Source: Panicum virgatum
Taxonomy: Eukaryota > Streptophyta > Magnoliopsida > Poales > Poaceae
Length of the DNA stretch: 64,000 bases
Reading direction: 5' to 3'
NCBI RefSeq assembly: GCF_016808335.1
Contig: NC_053146.1
Span: forward strand, 6,859,015-6,923,014
Part shown: in pieces, positions 11,449-22,542 of the stretch
How positions within the stretch are numbered: position 1 is the first letter of the stretch
How the letters are laid out: the number at the start of each line of letters is the position of its first letter
The notes under the pieces: model-generated
Databases searched by the model: none
Seen by the model: only the letters and a program-made list of their open reading frames with translations
Told to the model about the DNA's origin: nothing
Position numbers and translations under genes: made by a program

Positions 11449-11592
11449 TTTAGGGTTTAGGGTTTAGGGTTTAGGGTTTAGGGTTATGGGTTTAGAGTTT
11501 AGGGTTAGGGTTTAGGGTTTAGGGTTTAGGATTTAGGGTTTAGGGTTTAGAGTTATAGCCAGACTGGTTATGTTTAGGGTTTAGGGTTTAGG
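11449..11592 (+). repeat. Interstitial telomere-like repeat (TTTAGGG)n
   Basis: About 17 units of TTTAGGG and close variants (TTATGGG, TTTAGAG, TTTAGGA) run in one orientation, with one interruption near 11552-11570. TTTAGGG is the standard plant telomere unit. The array is internal and degenerate, flanked on both sides by ordinary intergenic DNA. It may be a double-strand-break repair scar or a proliferated telomere-like satellite. Confidence 0.9.
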
Positions 11593-11907
11593 AGCTGGAA
11601 TGAGATATTCAGTTAGATGCTTGTACTCGATCATGTTAGCTTTCAGGTTTATTTACTTGCGCAACAGCCGGATTCAGTAATGATGCTTGCTCACGCCATC
11701 ATCTTTGCCCTTCTTTTCTTTAGGGAGTTGCTGCATGAAGCTCTTGAGCATTAGATGCCTCTATACATTATTTTCTTAAGATGTCCAATTCCTCGAGCAT
11801 TGTATGATTTCTTGCTTGCTCTATGGTGAGATAAATATGCGGGCCACATCAGCAGCATACATTCATGTCTCTTTGTGCGCTCCTCTTTTTATGGTGCTGG
11901 CCTCAAG

Positions 11908-12298
11908 CAGGGGCGGGCCCAAGTGGGAGCAAGGGTATTCACTTGAATACCCATTGTTTTTGACCAAAAGTTTTATATATGTAGTATTCTCAAGTATATG
12001 AAAAAAGAATGAAAAATGAACACCACAACAATGTGATAGAGGTTCGAAAATAAAATAGCCCACCACCACCCCTCCGGCCCTCCCACCAAAATTTAGTTAT
12101 GCTTCTTCACTTGTTGTATGTCAGTCTAAAAGTATTAGTTGCATAAGTCAGAAGAAAAAATTAGATATAATTAATATACAATTAGTGTTAATTGATGCTA
12201 CAATCAATTAGACATGCCAAAAATTAGGTTTAGGCTATTAAAAAAATTTCTCTTCAATGTTTTGAATACCCATGTTTGAAATCCTAGGCTCGCCCCTG
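11908..12298. mobile_element. hAT-type non-autonomous element
   Basis: The 391-bp element has ends CAGGGGCGGGCCCA and, on the opposite strand, CAGGGGCGAGCCTAG. It is flanked by the 8-bp duplication GCCTCAAG (11900-11907 and 12299-12306). The CAGGGGCGG terminus and 8-bp TSD are typical of hAT elements. There is no coding sequence. Confidence 0.92.
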
Positions 12299-12306
12299 GC
12301 CTCAAG

Positions 12307-13034
12307 AAAAAAGAGGGATAAATTTCACCTGTGATTTCAGTTTCAGATAGGATGGTCTTCATTGGGGAACTACTAGTTACAAAATAGTGTAATGGATCCA
12401 ACAGGGTCAACGGGAGTTATATAACATAGTCTTATCTGTCTCCCTCTGTGTAATTAAGCTCCTTATACACAATAGAATACCAGAACACAGGCACAGAATT
12501 TGCAAACATGATTGATATATAAAAATTACTTGTCTATACATTTGTTACACGTAAAAAGCAAGAGCAATGCTTTAGTTAAATCAATTCAAAGTGTGAGGAC
12601 TGAAGTTGTATTTGATTAAGACATCTATCTGAGATTCAAGACTTAAGAAACAGGGTAAAATTTGGACTAGAAACAGGGCAGAATAATTACCATGTTGCAG
12701 GGCAACTATATACATAGCACATCAAAACATCAGGCTCAGTGACTCAAATAGTCAATAGCTATTTCTTTTCTTAGCTAGCAGCCACTAGCCAAGTGCAAAA
12801 ACAAAAAAACGTCAATCATCAGAACAATCAAGTGACAGAGAAAACAGCCCCAAACGTCAAATACTGTTTGCATGGACCATTGACTATTTCAGTTTAACCG
12901 TTGAGCTTGGTCGTTGTTCTTTTACATCCCTGCTCACCATGGAGTTTTGATAAGAAACATAGTAGACTAAACTTGCTGTTTTGTTGTCTTTCCCATCTGC
13001 TGTGTTCTATAACTTCTAGTCCTGAGAACCCCAA
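12307..13034. other. Upstream region of NB gene 1
   Basis: No gene or element was recognised. It presumably contains the promoter of the NB gene that starts at 13035; I saw no clear TATA box. Confidence 0.35.
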
Positions 13035-14515
13035 ATGGAACTTCTCCTTTCTGCGATCCTGGGTGACCTGACCTCTAGGTCTATAAATTTCATTATCAAC
13101 AAGGTCTCCAAGCCGCCAGCGCTCGCTGTGGAGGATAGCTTGCAAAGGGTTCTCCTCCGTGCGCAGGTTATCATCGATGAGGCCATGGGGAAGCACATTA
13201 CAAACCAAGCCATGCTCCTTCGGCTCAATTTGCTCAGAGACGCCATGCACCGGGGCCATTATGTTCTCGACACCTTCAGATGCCAACATCAAGATGAGGA
13301 CGATGACAAAGATCAGGCTGTGAGTCGCTCTTCATCTCTGTCCAAAATAATTTCTGCAAAGCGTCCATTTTTCTCCAGTAGAGGTGCTCAAGCTTTGAAA
13401 GAACTGCAAGAGACGCTTGAAAAATTGAGCTCCATGATCCTTGATGCGAATGACATTGTAATGTTCTTGACAAGATGTTCTCTCCTGTACCGCCAACCTT
13501 ACAGCATGCATCTCCAGCTGTCTAACTGCATGTTTGGTCGTCAGATGGAAGTAGAACTTGTCATCAACTTCCTGTTGCGCTCACAATCTTATGGTGCTGA
13601 AGAATTGGAGTTCATGCCAATTGTCGGACCATGCCAAGTTGGCAAGAGCACCCTCGTCACTCATGTTTGCAAGGATGGAAGAGTCCGTGGACATTTCTCA
13701 AAAATATTGTTTTTCCGCATCCATGGTTTCACAGATGATGAGCTAGCTACTTTCAGAGAAGGATGCGCTGTAAAATTTCAAAATCACACGTCAGACATGA
13801 AAAAAGATGGAAGATTGCTAGTCATCATTGAATTAGATGGGGATCTCAATGAAGAAGCACTGGATAGGTTGTATTTTGCTTCTAAACAGTATGCTCCAAG
13901 AGGTAGTAAACTCATAGTTACAAGTCGGTTTGACAATATTGTAAAGTTTGGATCAACACAGGCTCTAACGCTGAAGTATCTGTCCCATGAGGCGTACTGG
14001 TATTTCTTCAAGACTCTTACATTTGGAAGCATGGATCCTGAGATGCACCCTAGGCTCATGCACTTTGCCATGGAGATAGCCAGGATGCAGAAATGTTCCT
14101 TTGTTGGTGCAAACATCATTTCTCGTTTGCTGAGGGATAACATTGATGTGCAATTCTGGTTCAAGGTTCTGGCCTTCTTTAAAGGGCTCACCCAGCAGCG
14201 TGTCTCCAGATTTGAGCATCCATTAGATCTTCTGAGGCAGAATAGACCTACACATCTCGGGAGAATGGCTACACCTTCTGAAGATTTGGTGGTTTATCAT
14301 CAACATCAATGCTATTCAGAAGAGGAGGTCCTAAGTTAAGACTCCAAGATGTACTGTATGGAAGCGTTAAGCCTCATGGGAACTTCAAAGTCCTAGTATG
14401 GAAGTCTCTGATACCGCCCTACTATAGCTATGTCTATTCTTGTGAGATTCGAGAGCTGAAAACCACAACTGCCAAGAGGAAGCGTTCTACGGAAAGTGGA
14501 ATAACACTTTGTTAA
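13035..14515 (+). pseudogene. NB-ARC-type resistance-like protein without LRR, copy 1 (one frameshift)
   Basis: The ATG at 13035 opens 434 codons aligning closely with the intact copy at 35257. An N-terminal helical (Rx-N/CC-like) region covers residues 1-170. The P-loop GPCQVGKST is near residue 205, followed by a degenerate kinase-2 segment (LLVIIELDGDL) and an RNBS-B-like GSKLIVTSR. The frame stops at 14337, but the family C terminus (LYGSVKPHGNFKVLVWKS, PPYYSYVYSCEI, then KRKRS) continues in the next frame to 14515. The cause is one missing C at 14330-14331, judged against the paralogue. There is no LRR and no MHD motif. NB-ARC proteins usually act as ATP-dependent immune switches; with degenerate motifs, signalling activity is doubtful. 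It could be functional if the missing base is a sequence error. Confidence 0.8.
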
Positions 14516-16791
14516 ATTTTTTTCATTGCTGGGATATGTAGGAGGGTATCTGAATATGTGTTTTTTTCCTCTTCAGCTCATAAGTTACTGTGTAATTATT
14601 GGAGGATGTAAAGATGTTACAAGTTTCAATACCTTGTCATGTGTAGTGGAATAATTAATGTAAGATCATGAGGCAAGAGATTTTCATGAGAAATAATGAA
14701 TTTGTCCTTGTTTTTTTTTTCTGGATATTTGCTAGAAGACAGTCAAGTGCAAGCAGACACCATGGCTTGCGGCCATTTTTCATGGCTGTCATTTTCATGC
14801 ATCAATTACTTGGCGTACACGATGGGTTGGACGAATGCTTCTAGGATGGCTCAGAAAGTCAGAAGAGAGGAGCAGCCAAGTCCAGTCTCCCCCGAAAGTG
14901 GGGAAGATTACAGGATCGGAAGGACGATGCCTGAAGCTGCTGCCAGGCAGGTGTTAGTTGTGTGATCTCCGATCGATCAAAGGACCGATTCCTCCAGTTC
15001 ATACGTGCCTTGATCGGGCGTGCGCCTGCCGTTCACTGGTAGTGGCCCCCCTCTCACACAGCACAATATATATAAAGTCAAAGGGACACGCCGGGGCACA
15101 CGGTCCAAAGATCGCCGTCCCATGGTGCCCCACAAAATCCTAGACTCCGCTGAAGAGAGGGGATAAGCCCACTGCACCATCGCCGCCTCTACAACATCTT
15201 CCCCGCCGTACTCCAACCTCCACAGCGGCGCCATGGCAGGTGGCAGAGGCTACCACCAAAGCTTTCCCCTCTGTTAAGGTATTTACCCACTCGGTCTACA
15301 CCTAGTGATCCAAATGAAACTATCAGCAGGAAGTCCAAGTTGCAAATAAACAAGCAATCGATGTCAAGGAGACAACGACTCCGGAAGGCCATTGGTTCAG
15401 AGAAGATTGCAGGAACCTACTCTATCCGTCATTGCAAACCTCCTGCCTGGACCATTGTAAACCTCCTGCCTGGACTACACATCTACAATCTACGCCAGCA
15501 CATCTACAGTAAGCCTGCAACTACATCAAGCAGGCATGTTGTCTTCAGCTGCCCATGAGGCATCTACGTCTCTCAGGTCAGATGATTAAGATCTTATTAA
15601 TAATGATTAGCATGTTCATGTCACGAGGGGACAGAGAGCAAGAACCGACCAGGGGGTGCTTTGAAACATTTCCATCCCAGGGACAGGGAAGGGGCTATAT
15701 GCATATACTCGGATCGCGATTATTAATTGCAATCCAAAATAGGGGCTATATGCATATATTAAGAGGGTTAAATACAAATATTTGTAATATCGATCCGATT
15801 CAGGGGGTTTTCTGGCCGGCGACATGGCTCCCGGCGAGATCGCGCCGCCTCCGGCGAGCCCTGCTGGCGGCAGCAAACTCCGCCGTAGTCATCCAATTTG
15901 CTCTGTTCGGCTGACTGTGGCTGGTGTTGATTTGTTGTAAAAAAAATACTGCTGGCTGGCTAATGTTGAGAGAAAAACACTACTGGCTAGTTGGCTGACA
16001 AGCTAGTCGAACAAAGCGTATGGTGAAAGGAATCTGATTGCATTTCAATTGCCAAAATTGCTAGTACGAGCGTTGCAGTCAGATATAGAGTTCAGATAGA
16101 GTTCAAAACAATACCTGATTGACTAAAGCAGTTCAGCTGGCCTTAGTAGTCAGATATATGTAAAGAAAAAAAAGTGATGTAACAGCCTACTCAGTGCCAA
16201 CGAGTGCACGTTTCTCTTCATAATACAAACACACCATGTAGAATCTGCATGTTCAGACTTGTATTTGCCTTTTTGTTTTCAGTTCAACCCTAGTAGGCCA
16301 TTATGTCAATAGAACCCCATGAGATGGAGCAAGTTGTCAGCTTCTTCGTGGACATCATGCTGTTCTAAAAATGTGCATCCTTCCCTCCACATTCCAGGAA
16401 GAGCTGGAACGAGGTATTCCAGGAATAGTTAGTTGCTTGTACTCGATCGTGTTAACTTTCAGGTTTATTTACTTGCACAATAGCCTGATTCAGTAATGAT
16501 GCCAAAAATTATAAAATTGGGTAGCTGCATACAGAAACTAGCATATGTAACGGTAATTATATGAATATCTGATGTCTCACCTCTCAACTTCTTGCTTAGA
16601 TCATTAAACAGAACAAAAGGATCAGAAGGATACATCCAAGAAACAGCAGATCTCATTGCCCAATTCTAATAGATTTTATCCAAAATTGCATCATCTAATC
16701 CTAGTAGATCAACCAAAGGTGCTAGCTGCTTCACGCTTGGAAGATAAGATATTTTTCAAACGGCCCAAGGAGTATCCCACAAGCAACAGTG
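14516..16791. other. Intergenic block duplicated elsewhere in the window
   Basis: No gene is supported. The stretch 15650-16500 shares diverged but ordered sequence with 32420-33900 (words such as ATACAAATATTTG, GGGGCTAT-TGCATATATT and TCAGCTTCTTC). A shorter part, 16415-16500, matches 11608-11690 (CTTTCAGGTTTATTTACTTG). At 15065 there is a TATA-like ATATATATAAAG about 165 bases before an ATG at 15232, but only 14 codons follow before a stop. Confidence 0.5.
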
Positions 16792-17890
16792 TCATTGCTT
16801 CTTGGCAAGTGCCGATGTCTCCACAAAATAGGGAGAGTACGGGGTAATAGGAAGCCAGCCATCTAGAGTGCACAGAGTACTCACTTCCTTACTATCCATG
16901 TCATATGAAACCAGTTTCCTATTGAAGAGGTGGAAAAAGAAGACCAAGTTGTGATCTGGATGAAAACCAACAGTGGATTCAGCAAAATAGCAATCCACTT
17001 CTCCGAACAGCTGCATGCAGCTCACACTATCCTTCAGGATCCATCGATCTGTATCATAGTTCTCAAGAACTGAAATCGAAAGTTCAGTCATATTGCCAAG
17101 ATCATCTTTCTTTCCACTATTGTCGCCGGCCATCGGATAACCCTATGCTTCTCCCCTTCCCCATCAACCGCGACTATCGCAACCTGGTAATCAGATCTGA
17201 GTATGACAGCCAAATGCAGCATACCGTTTACAAAGGTGTTCCTGACCCAGGTTTTGAAGGTTTGATGTGACCAACATTCGACTGACCTTCTGCTCCATTC
17301 TCTACTTTCAGATGAGTAGGTGTGCACCTGTAACAAAGTCATGTCATTGTGAGTGCGAAACAAGAACTGAACCAGCTTGAATCCTGAGGAGACGGCTGGA
17401 TCAAAAATCAAATAGCAGGCGGCGATCGGATATCCATGTTTGTCCTCGCACTGAGTGCCCGTGCTAGGCACAAGCACCCATTCCCTGGTGGCCGGGTTGC
17501 ACACAATATAGCCTTTTTCCTCGTATGTTCCTGGACGGATATGCAGAAATAGCAGGAGCCCATTGCAGGAATCCGCGAGGACGATCTGGTCGATCTCGGG
17601 CAGCTCCGTGAGGAAGGCGAAGGACGTGTCGACGGGGGCACGGATCTCCCCAGCAGGTTCAAGAAAGGCACGCAGTTGTTGTTCTCGCCCTTGTCGTCCG
17701 AGTAGAAGAAACCTTGCAGGGTCCGGGGGATCTTCCTGAGGCAGTCGGCGACGAGGCCGGACCAGGCTTTGGAGACGCACTTGAATCGGGAGAGGGGCTT
17801 GACGGGCAGGCGCGAGAGGATCTCCAGGAGGATGTCGTCGGGGAGGCCGGCCACTGCGCTCCCGTTGCGGCAGCCCTCGCCGCCGGCAGG
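16792..17890 (-). pseudogene. F-box / FBA-domain protein, copy 2 (broken)
   Basis: The F-box is at about 17860-17770 (AVAGLPDDILLEILSRLPVK, SRFKCVSKAW). The FBA region has DSCNGLLLFL, YIVCNPATREWVLVPS, YLIFDPAVSSGFKLVQFL, FVNGMLHL and IVAVDGEGEKHRVIRWP. It ends MTELSISVLENYD ... VFFFHLFNRKLVSYDMDSKE and PYSPYFVETSALAKK, the normal family terminus. Breaks: a C run at 17648-17651 is one base short between the F-box and FBA parts. Near 17090-17130 the block that holds GQSQGRLHCI in the paralogues is missing and the frame changes. No in-frame ATG lies immediately before the F-box. The 3' flank resembles those of copies 3-5. Confidence 0.85.
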
Positions 17891-18274
17891 AGGGGAGGGG
17901 GGCGCAGCGATCTGCCAGTGCGGAGGATGTGAGGGGACGCGCACGACTGCACGAGATAAATTAAAAAAAACGGAGGGTTGGGGAGCAGGGAAAGGGTACC
18001 GTCTGCAGGGGATGGTTGGGATCGGCGGCGGCGGCGGCGGCGCCTGGTGGGTGGCGGCCCCCTTGCTCCGTCGCTTGCTGGGCCATCCGATCGGTGGTGT
18101 AGGGAGAAGGAGAACTGGAGCTGGCCGTCGGAACACCACGCCGGAGCCGCGACGAGATGGCGGCGCCGCGGGAGATTCGTTTGGTGCGGCCCGCGCCTCC
18201 CGGCGTCCGGCGAAATTGGGATGCAGTAAGCGGGGCAAGGGTTTGTTTTAGTTGCCAAAGGCGGAGAAACGCCT

Positions 18275-19240
18275 TTACTATTTGTCTACTTCAAAACATA
18301 TCATTACAATTTTTCACTTCTCATAAAAATAACACTAAATATGTACGAGACAACCTAGACCCAGCTACAAGTATATATGAATACATATATTACATTGCTT
18401 GTGGGCCTCACATGTTATTTTCTTCTTTCTCATCTCTTCTCTTGGTGAGCACCATTCATGGCTGTCAATGGCGAAGGAACGGAGCTCGGCGGCGGCAAGC
18501 TGCTGCTGGTCGACGCGATGCGCCAGATCCCCCCCTCTCCTACCCAGGCTTCTTCTTTACGCCCCTGCTGTCCCTGCGGCCTGGAACGCCGCTCTGCTTG
18601 GCCGGCCTCACCCTGCTCCGCTGAGCTGCTGGAATGTCGCGAGCTGCGCTGAGCTGGGGGGCGAGCGCCGGTCAGATGCGCGGCTGGAGAGCGGCGGCCG
18701 GGCTGCGTGAGCGGATTCGCCGGTTGAGCGCCACAGCCAATGAAGCCGCCGCCAACCGCCGGATCTACGTGGGGCCAAGCTAGGGAGGGAGAGGAGGGCT
18801 GAGCGAGCGGATGGCGTAGCACGCGGTTGGCAAGGAGCCCACGCTCCAGGCAGCGCGCGGTGCTCGCAAGCGAGCAGCCAGGGCGGAGCTCGCGACACAG
18901 GTGGTGCGTGGAGTATGTGAGCAAAGGGCCAACGGAGGACATGGTCGACGCGGAGCTCGACGTGCTGCTCGCCCGCTTGGCCACGTGCTGCTGCTGCTCA
19001 CCATCGACGGTGGCGGATGCGGCTCAGCAATGGGAAGATGGTGAGAGGAGGAAGAAGAAGATGACATGTAGGGCCCGTGACTTAGTGATAGGACAGAGGG
19101 CTTTCAATGCAATATACGTATTCATTTACACCTGTAGCTAGGCCCTGATTGTCTCCATACGTATTCCGTGTCATTTTTGTGAGAAGTGAAAAATTGTAAT
19201 GTTATGTTTCGAAATAGATGAATAGTAATAGTGTTTCCCC
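18275..19240. mobile_element. Long-TIR element with GC-rich core (MULE-like)
   Basis: Terminal inverted repeats of roughly 150-190 bp are visible, best at CATTACAATTTTTCACTTCTC on the left and its complement GAGAAGTGAAAAATTGTAATG on the right (about 19181-19201). The inner part, 18430-19080, is GC-rich with frames in all phases, none with a domain I recognise. This is the Pack-MULE pattern: AT-rich TIRs around a captured GC-rich segment. It lies just upstream of F-box copy 2. No clear target duplication was found, so the ends are approximate. Confidence 0.6.
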
Positions 19241-19254
19241 AAACTTTGAAAATT

Positions 19255-19580
19255 GTAAAGTATGGATCCAAAAAATCCAAAAAAAAAATCGCGAGCTACA
19301 GTAACTTTGAACGCTTGACCACCAATTAGGAGTATTAAAAGTGAATAACTGACAAAACTCATTCTATAACCTCCGAGGAAAATCGCGAGATGAATCTAAT
19401 TATGAATAGACCATTTTGTGCTACAGTAAACAATCTCTAGTGATTGATTAATTAGGGTTAATAGATTCGCCACGGGATTTCTCATCCATCCATGTAATCA
19501 GTTTTATAATTAATCTATATTTAATACTCCTAATTAATGTCGTAGAAGTTCCCAAAAATTTTCGCCCAAATTTTTTTTGG
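19255..19580. mobile_element. MITE related to the one at 20948
   Basis: Imperfect inverted words CCAATTAGGAGTATTAAAAG and TTTAATACTCCTAATTAATG bracket a core with GCGAGATGAATCTAATTATG and GTGCTACAGTAAACAATC, shared in diverged form with the Tourist-type MITE at 20948-21283. The ends are not fixed. Confidence 0.5.
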
Positions 19581-20487
19581 GAAGATTCCGGACTCGAAGG
19601 GTGCATTCTGCAAATGTACAGTTTAGGTGATTCTAGTTTTTTGCATTGTTTTTTTCTTTGCTTTGTTTTGAAAGACCGAGTATTTCGCGTTTCCAAATGA
19701 CCAAATCCTATCCATGCATTGAACCGTTGCACAACTCCAACACTCCAACTTTGTTCTTTAGCGGTTACTAGATCTCGTTGTAAGCAGTGAGTGGTTTTTG
19801 CGGTCTTCAAAGCTTTGTGTGGCGATGGTGTTTGCAGGTGTTCTTTTCTCTTACTGCCTTTTCAGTGTGTTTTTCAAGCTCCGGTGGACGGCGAACAATC
19901 GGTTGAAGAAGGCGACCAGAGAGCTCGATGTAATTTTATTTTCTTCATATCGTCTTGTGTCAAGTTGTCCTTCTATTCTACTACTAATTATTCTTCTTGA
20001 TATGAATCAGATATGAGACACTCTTTTGGTGCCTTGCTAAAAAAATACCTTTCTTGTCCATATATGGAAGTTGTGCTCTGTTTATATGGACTAATCAAAA
20101 CTCACATCATATGTAACACATAAATCAGCACTTTGTAGAGAGAGACGGAAGGCAAATCAAAGCTCTTCTACTAAGTCCTCGAATTGAAATTTCAACAGGC
20201 AAAGGTAAAGTTAGCAAAGCACAAAGAAGTGAAAAACAGTAACATGATTTAACAAAAACGTCAACACTTTAGTGGGTGCTTGGATTAATTGGGGTAGTCA
20301 CTGTCGCATCGGATGTTTGACACTAATTAGACACCAATTAGGAGTACTCAAGTGAGTACTATAATTAGTGTTATAGTTACCTCATATTTAATTGGCATCC
20401 GAACCATGGGGAAACCGTGATCACCTAGCAATTGCAAGCGTTCGCTACTGATGTGCATGCTGCACACTTGTAATCATCTACAAATGG
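19581..20487. other. Intergenic, no gene supported
   Basis: Frames around 19790-20016 (reading CWTANNRLKKATRELD-like in one phase) have no recognised domain. Short imperfect direct repeats of aattag/agtact words occur at 20280-20390. Nothing else was assigned. Confidence 0.35.
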
Positions 20488-20733
20488 TTAAGTACAGTCA
20501 GAACCCAGAGCATTGTCTTCCGTACCAAAGTGCTTGAGGTCGTGGGTTTGATCATTCTGTAGTAGATTCGAATTCAACGCCGTTGTTCGTCGAAAGAACG
20601 CGAGCAGGATCCACGAGAGGGCGAGGACCCCAATGACGATCGGGGCCGCAAGTACGAGGACACGATCGCCGCCTGTCCTGTACTCCTCCGGCAGGCGCGC
20701 CGCCTGAGACACCGTGAGCGCCGCCATGATCAT
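20488..20733 (-). CDS. Small single-pass membrane protein, unknown
   Basis: The ATG at 20733 opens 81 codons ending at 20488. The sequence begins MIMAALTVSQAARLPEEYRT, then a charged GGDR, one clear hydrophobic segment (VLVLAAPIVIGVLALSWILL, residues about 28-47), then FFRR and a polar tail. The Arg-flanked helix suggests a membrane anchor with FFRR on the cytosolic or stromal side. I do not recognise a family. It vaguely resembles the architecture of very small thylakoid or endoplasmic reticulum membrane proteins, but there is no motif to support either. It stands alone between transposons and could be a chance frame. Transcript evidence would decide. Confidence 0.35.
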   Translation of the reverse strand: MIMAALTVSQAARLPEEYRTGGDRVLVLAAPIVIGVLALSWILLAFFRRTTALNSNLLQNDQTHDLKHFGTEDNALGSDCT

Positions 20734-20947
20734 CACCACAAGGAGTGGACAAACTGCATGCACGGAGACGGCGGCGGAACATGCATGGAGATCGCTTGTG
20801 AAACTCCGAGTGGGTCTTTTCTTTTCGCCACAGGCCCACGGCCTGGTATCCGGCCCATCCAAGGGCGCCTTGGGTCTTCATGATGTCTGGCCCTTCAAAG
20901 AAACCAGCTCGCTGGGCTGTGGAGAAAGTCTTGGATCACCATTTTAA

Positions 20948-21283
20948 GCCTCTGTTTGGAACCAAATTTTTTTCAGAGTTCCTATCACATCAAAAGAAAT
21001 CTTACTATTTTATAGTATTAAATAAAATCTGTTTATAAATATTTTTTGACAGCTGAGTGCTTTTTCGCGAGACGAATCTAATGAGTCTAATTAATTCATA
21101 ATTTGCTACAGTGATGCTACGGTAACCATTCGTTAATCATAGATTAAGATACCTCATTAGATTCGTCTCGCAGTTTAGCCTCAGGGTTCTGCAGTTAATT
21201 TTATAATTAACATTTATTTAATACTTCTAAATACTAAAAAGTTCCAGGGACTTAAAAAAAAGTCCCTCGAACCAAACAACCCC
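20948..21283. mobile_element. Tourist-type MITE inserted in another element's TSD
   Basis: The 336-bp element has imperfect ends GCCTCTGTTTGGAACC and (minus strand) GGGGTTGTTTGGTTCG. TAA at 20945-20947 and 21284-21286 is the target duplication. Its target lies within the left 9-bp duplication of the adjacent element at 21290, so it is the younger insertion. Confidence 0.88.
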
Positions 21284-21289
21284 TAAATT

Positions 21290-22049
21290 GGAAAAAGTCA
21301 TTTTTACTTCCCTGGACTATAGGAGGAGTCCGCGTTTTCTCCTTAGATCACAAAATCGTCCGTTTGTACTCCTCGAACTCGCAATACATGAGTAGTCCAC
21401 AATAAAAAATTTACCATAATTCTACCATGAAAATTGTGGCTATGAATTTATATATATATATATATATAAATCTACAACGAAAACTTTTACTATTATACCA
21501 TATAATATGTTCATTGTATAGGTCTGCTCATGTGAATAAAAAAAATAGATTTATCATTTTATGAGTTGTTCGTTATTTACTAAAATTTTCAAATGTTTAC
21601 CTAGATAAATCTATAACTCAAGCATGCATGATCCAATGAGCATGAAATTTTTATTACATGTCAAGAATGTAATGGTTAGACCACTAAAATTTTCACCATA
21701 ATTGGACCACACAACTGTAGCTATGAATTCATTACAGAAAAGTATATATCTAAATCTACAGAAATTTTTTTGTACTAAATATATTATATAATATATTCAC
21801 TGCATAGATCTAATTACATGGAGTCCAATTGATTTTCTATTTTATGATTTTTATATAATTTACTATGATTTTTCAAATATGCAGCCAGAATAAATATAAA
21901 GAAAAGAAGGAAAACCACTTAGAGAAACCAGTTAAGGAGGTAATATGTCCGGGATTGCCAGATCAAGGAGTCCAAATGGACGGTTTTGTGGTCTAGGGAG
22001 GAAACGCGGACTCGTCCCATAGTCCAGGGAGGTAAAAAAAACTTTTTCC
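21290..22049. mobile_element. Mutator-like non-autonomous element
   Basis: The 760-bp element has TIRs of about 90 bp (GGAAAAAGTCATTTTTAC and the opposite end GGAAAAAGTTTTTTTTAC, both running into CTCCCTGGACTAT or similar). The 9-bp target duplication TTTTAAATT is intact on the right (22050-22058). On the left it is split by the Tourist MITE: TTTTAA before it and ATT after its duplicated TAA. The interior is AT-rich and non-coding. Confidence 0.9.
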
Positions 22050-22354
22050 TTTTAAATTTTCAATGTAAGATTATATAATTTTAAAAATAAGTCTTGGCAT
22101 CGTCATAATAAAATAAAATAATTCTTCGCATAGCTGTCATGCCCTACGGGCTACGGCTCAGTGGCGCCGGTGAGATCCTGCTGCAAAAGATTATTTGCAT
22201 CGCAAGCTGGAACAGTGCTGTGTCCAGTGTTTGGGTCAATGAGGCTGCTTGTATCCAGGACACAAGACTGGACCCAAAAAGTTTAAGGCACTCAGAATTT
22301 CTATTGAAGCACTTTCATTCTCAAAGACAAATTAACTGATATGGCTACACAGAA

Positions 22355-22528
22355 AAGGACGTACCTAGTGCCGTAGGCTTCCCGCACTGTGCGGGGTCTG
22401 GGGAAGAGTTGTCTTTAAACCCCAAGCATTACCCACACAAATGTGCAGAGGCTGGGGCTCGAACCCGGGACCTTCCGGTTACAGACGGTAGGCTCTACCG
22501 CTGCACCAGGCCCGCTGTACCCACACAA
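22355..22528 (-). mobile_element. Au-like tRNA-derived SINE
   Basis: On the minus strand the head is tRNA-like, with a Pol III A box (TGGTGCAGCGG) and B box (GGTTCGAGCCC) about 35 bases apart. The body contains CTTCCCCAGACCCCGC and ends GTACGTCCTTTT, as in the plant Au SINE. It is flanked by the 14-bp duplication ATGGCTACACAGAA (22341-22354 and 22529-22542). It is a complete copy with internal promoter elements. Confidence 0.92.
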
Positions 22529-22542
22529 ATGGCTACACAGAA

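Noticed and set aside
15065..15277. TATA box plus first exon of a gene
   Set aside because: A TATA-like word and an ATG 165 bases later look promising, but only 14 codons follow before a stop and no further exon could be recognised.
22434..22515. Possible tRNA gene on the minus strand
   Set aside because: A and B boxes are present, but the body continues into Au-SINE sequence with flanking 14-bp duplications. It is a SINE head, not a functional tRNA.
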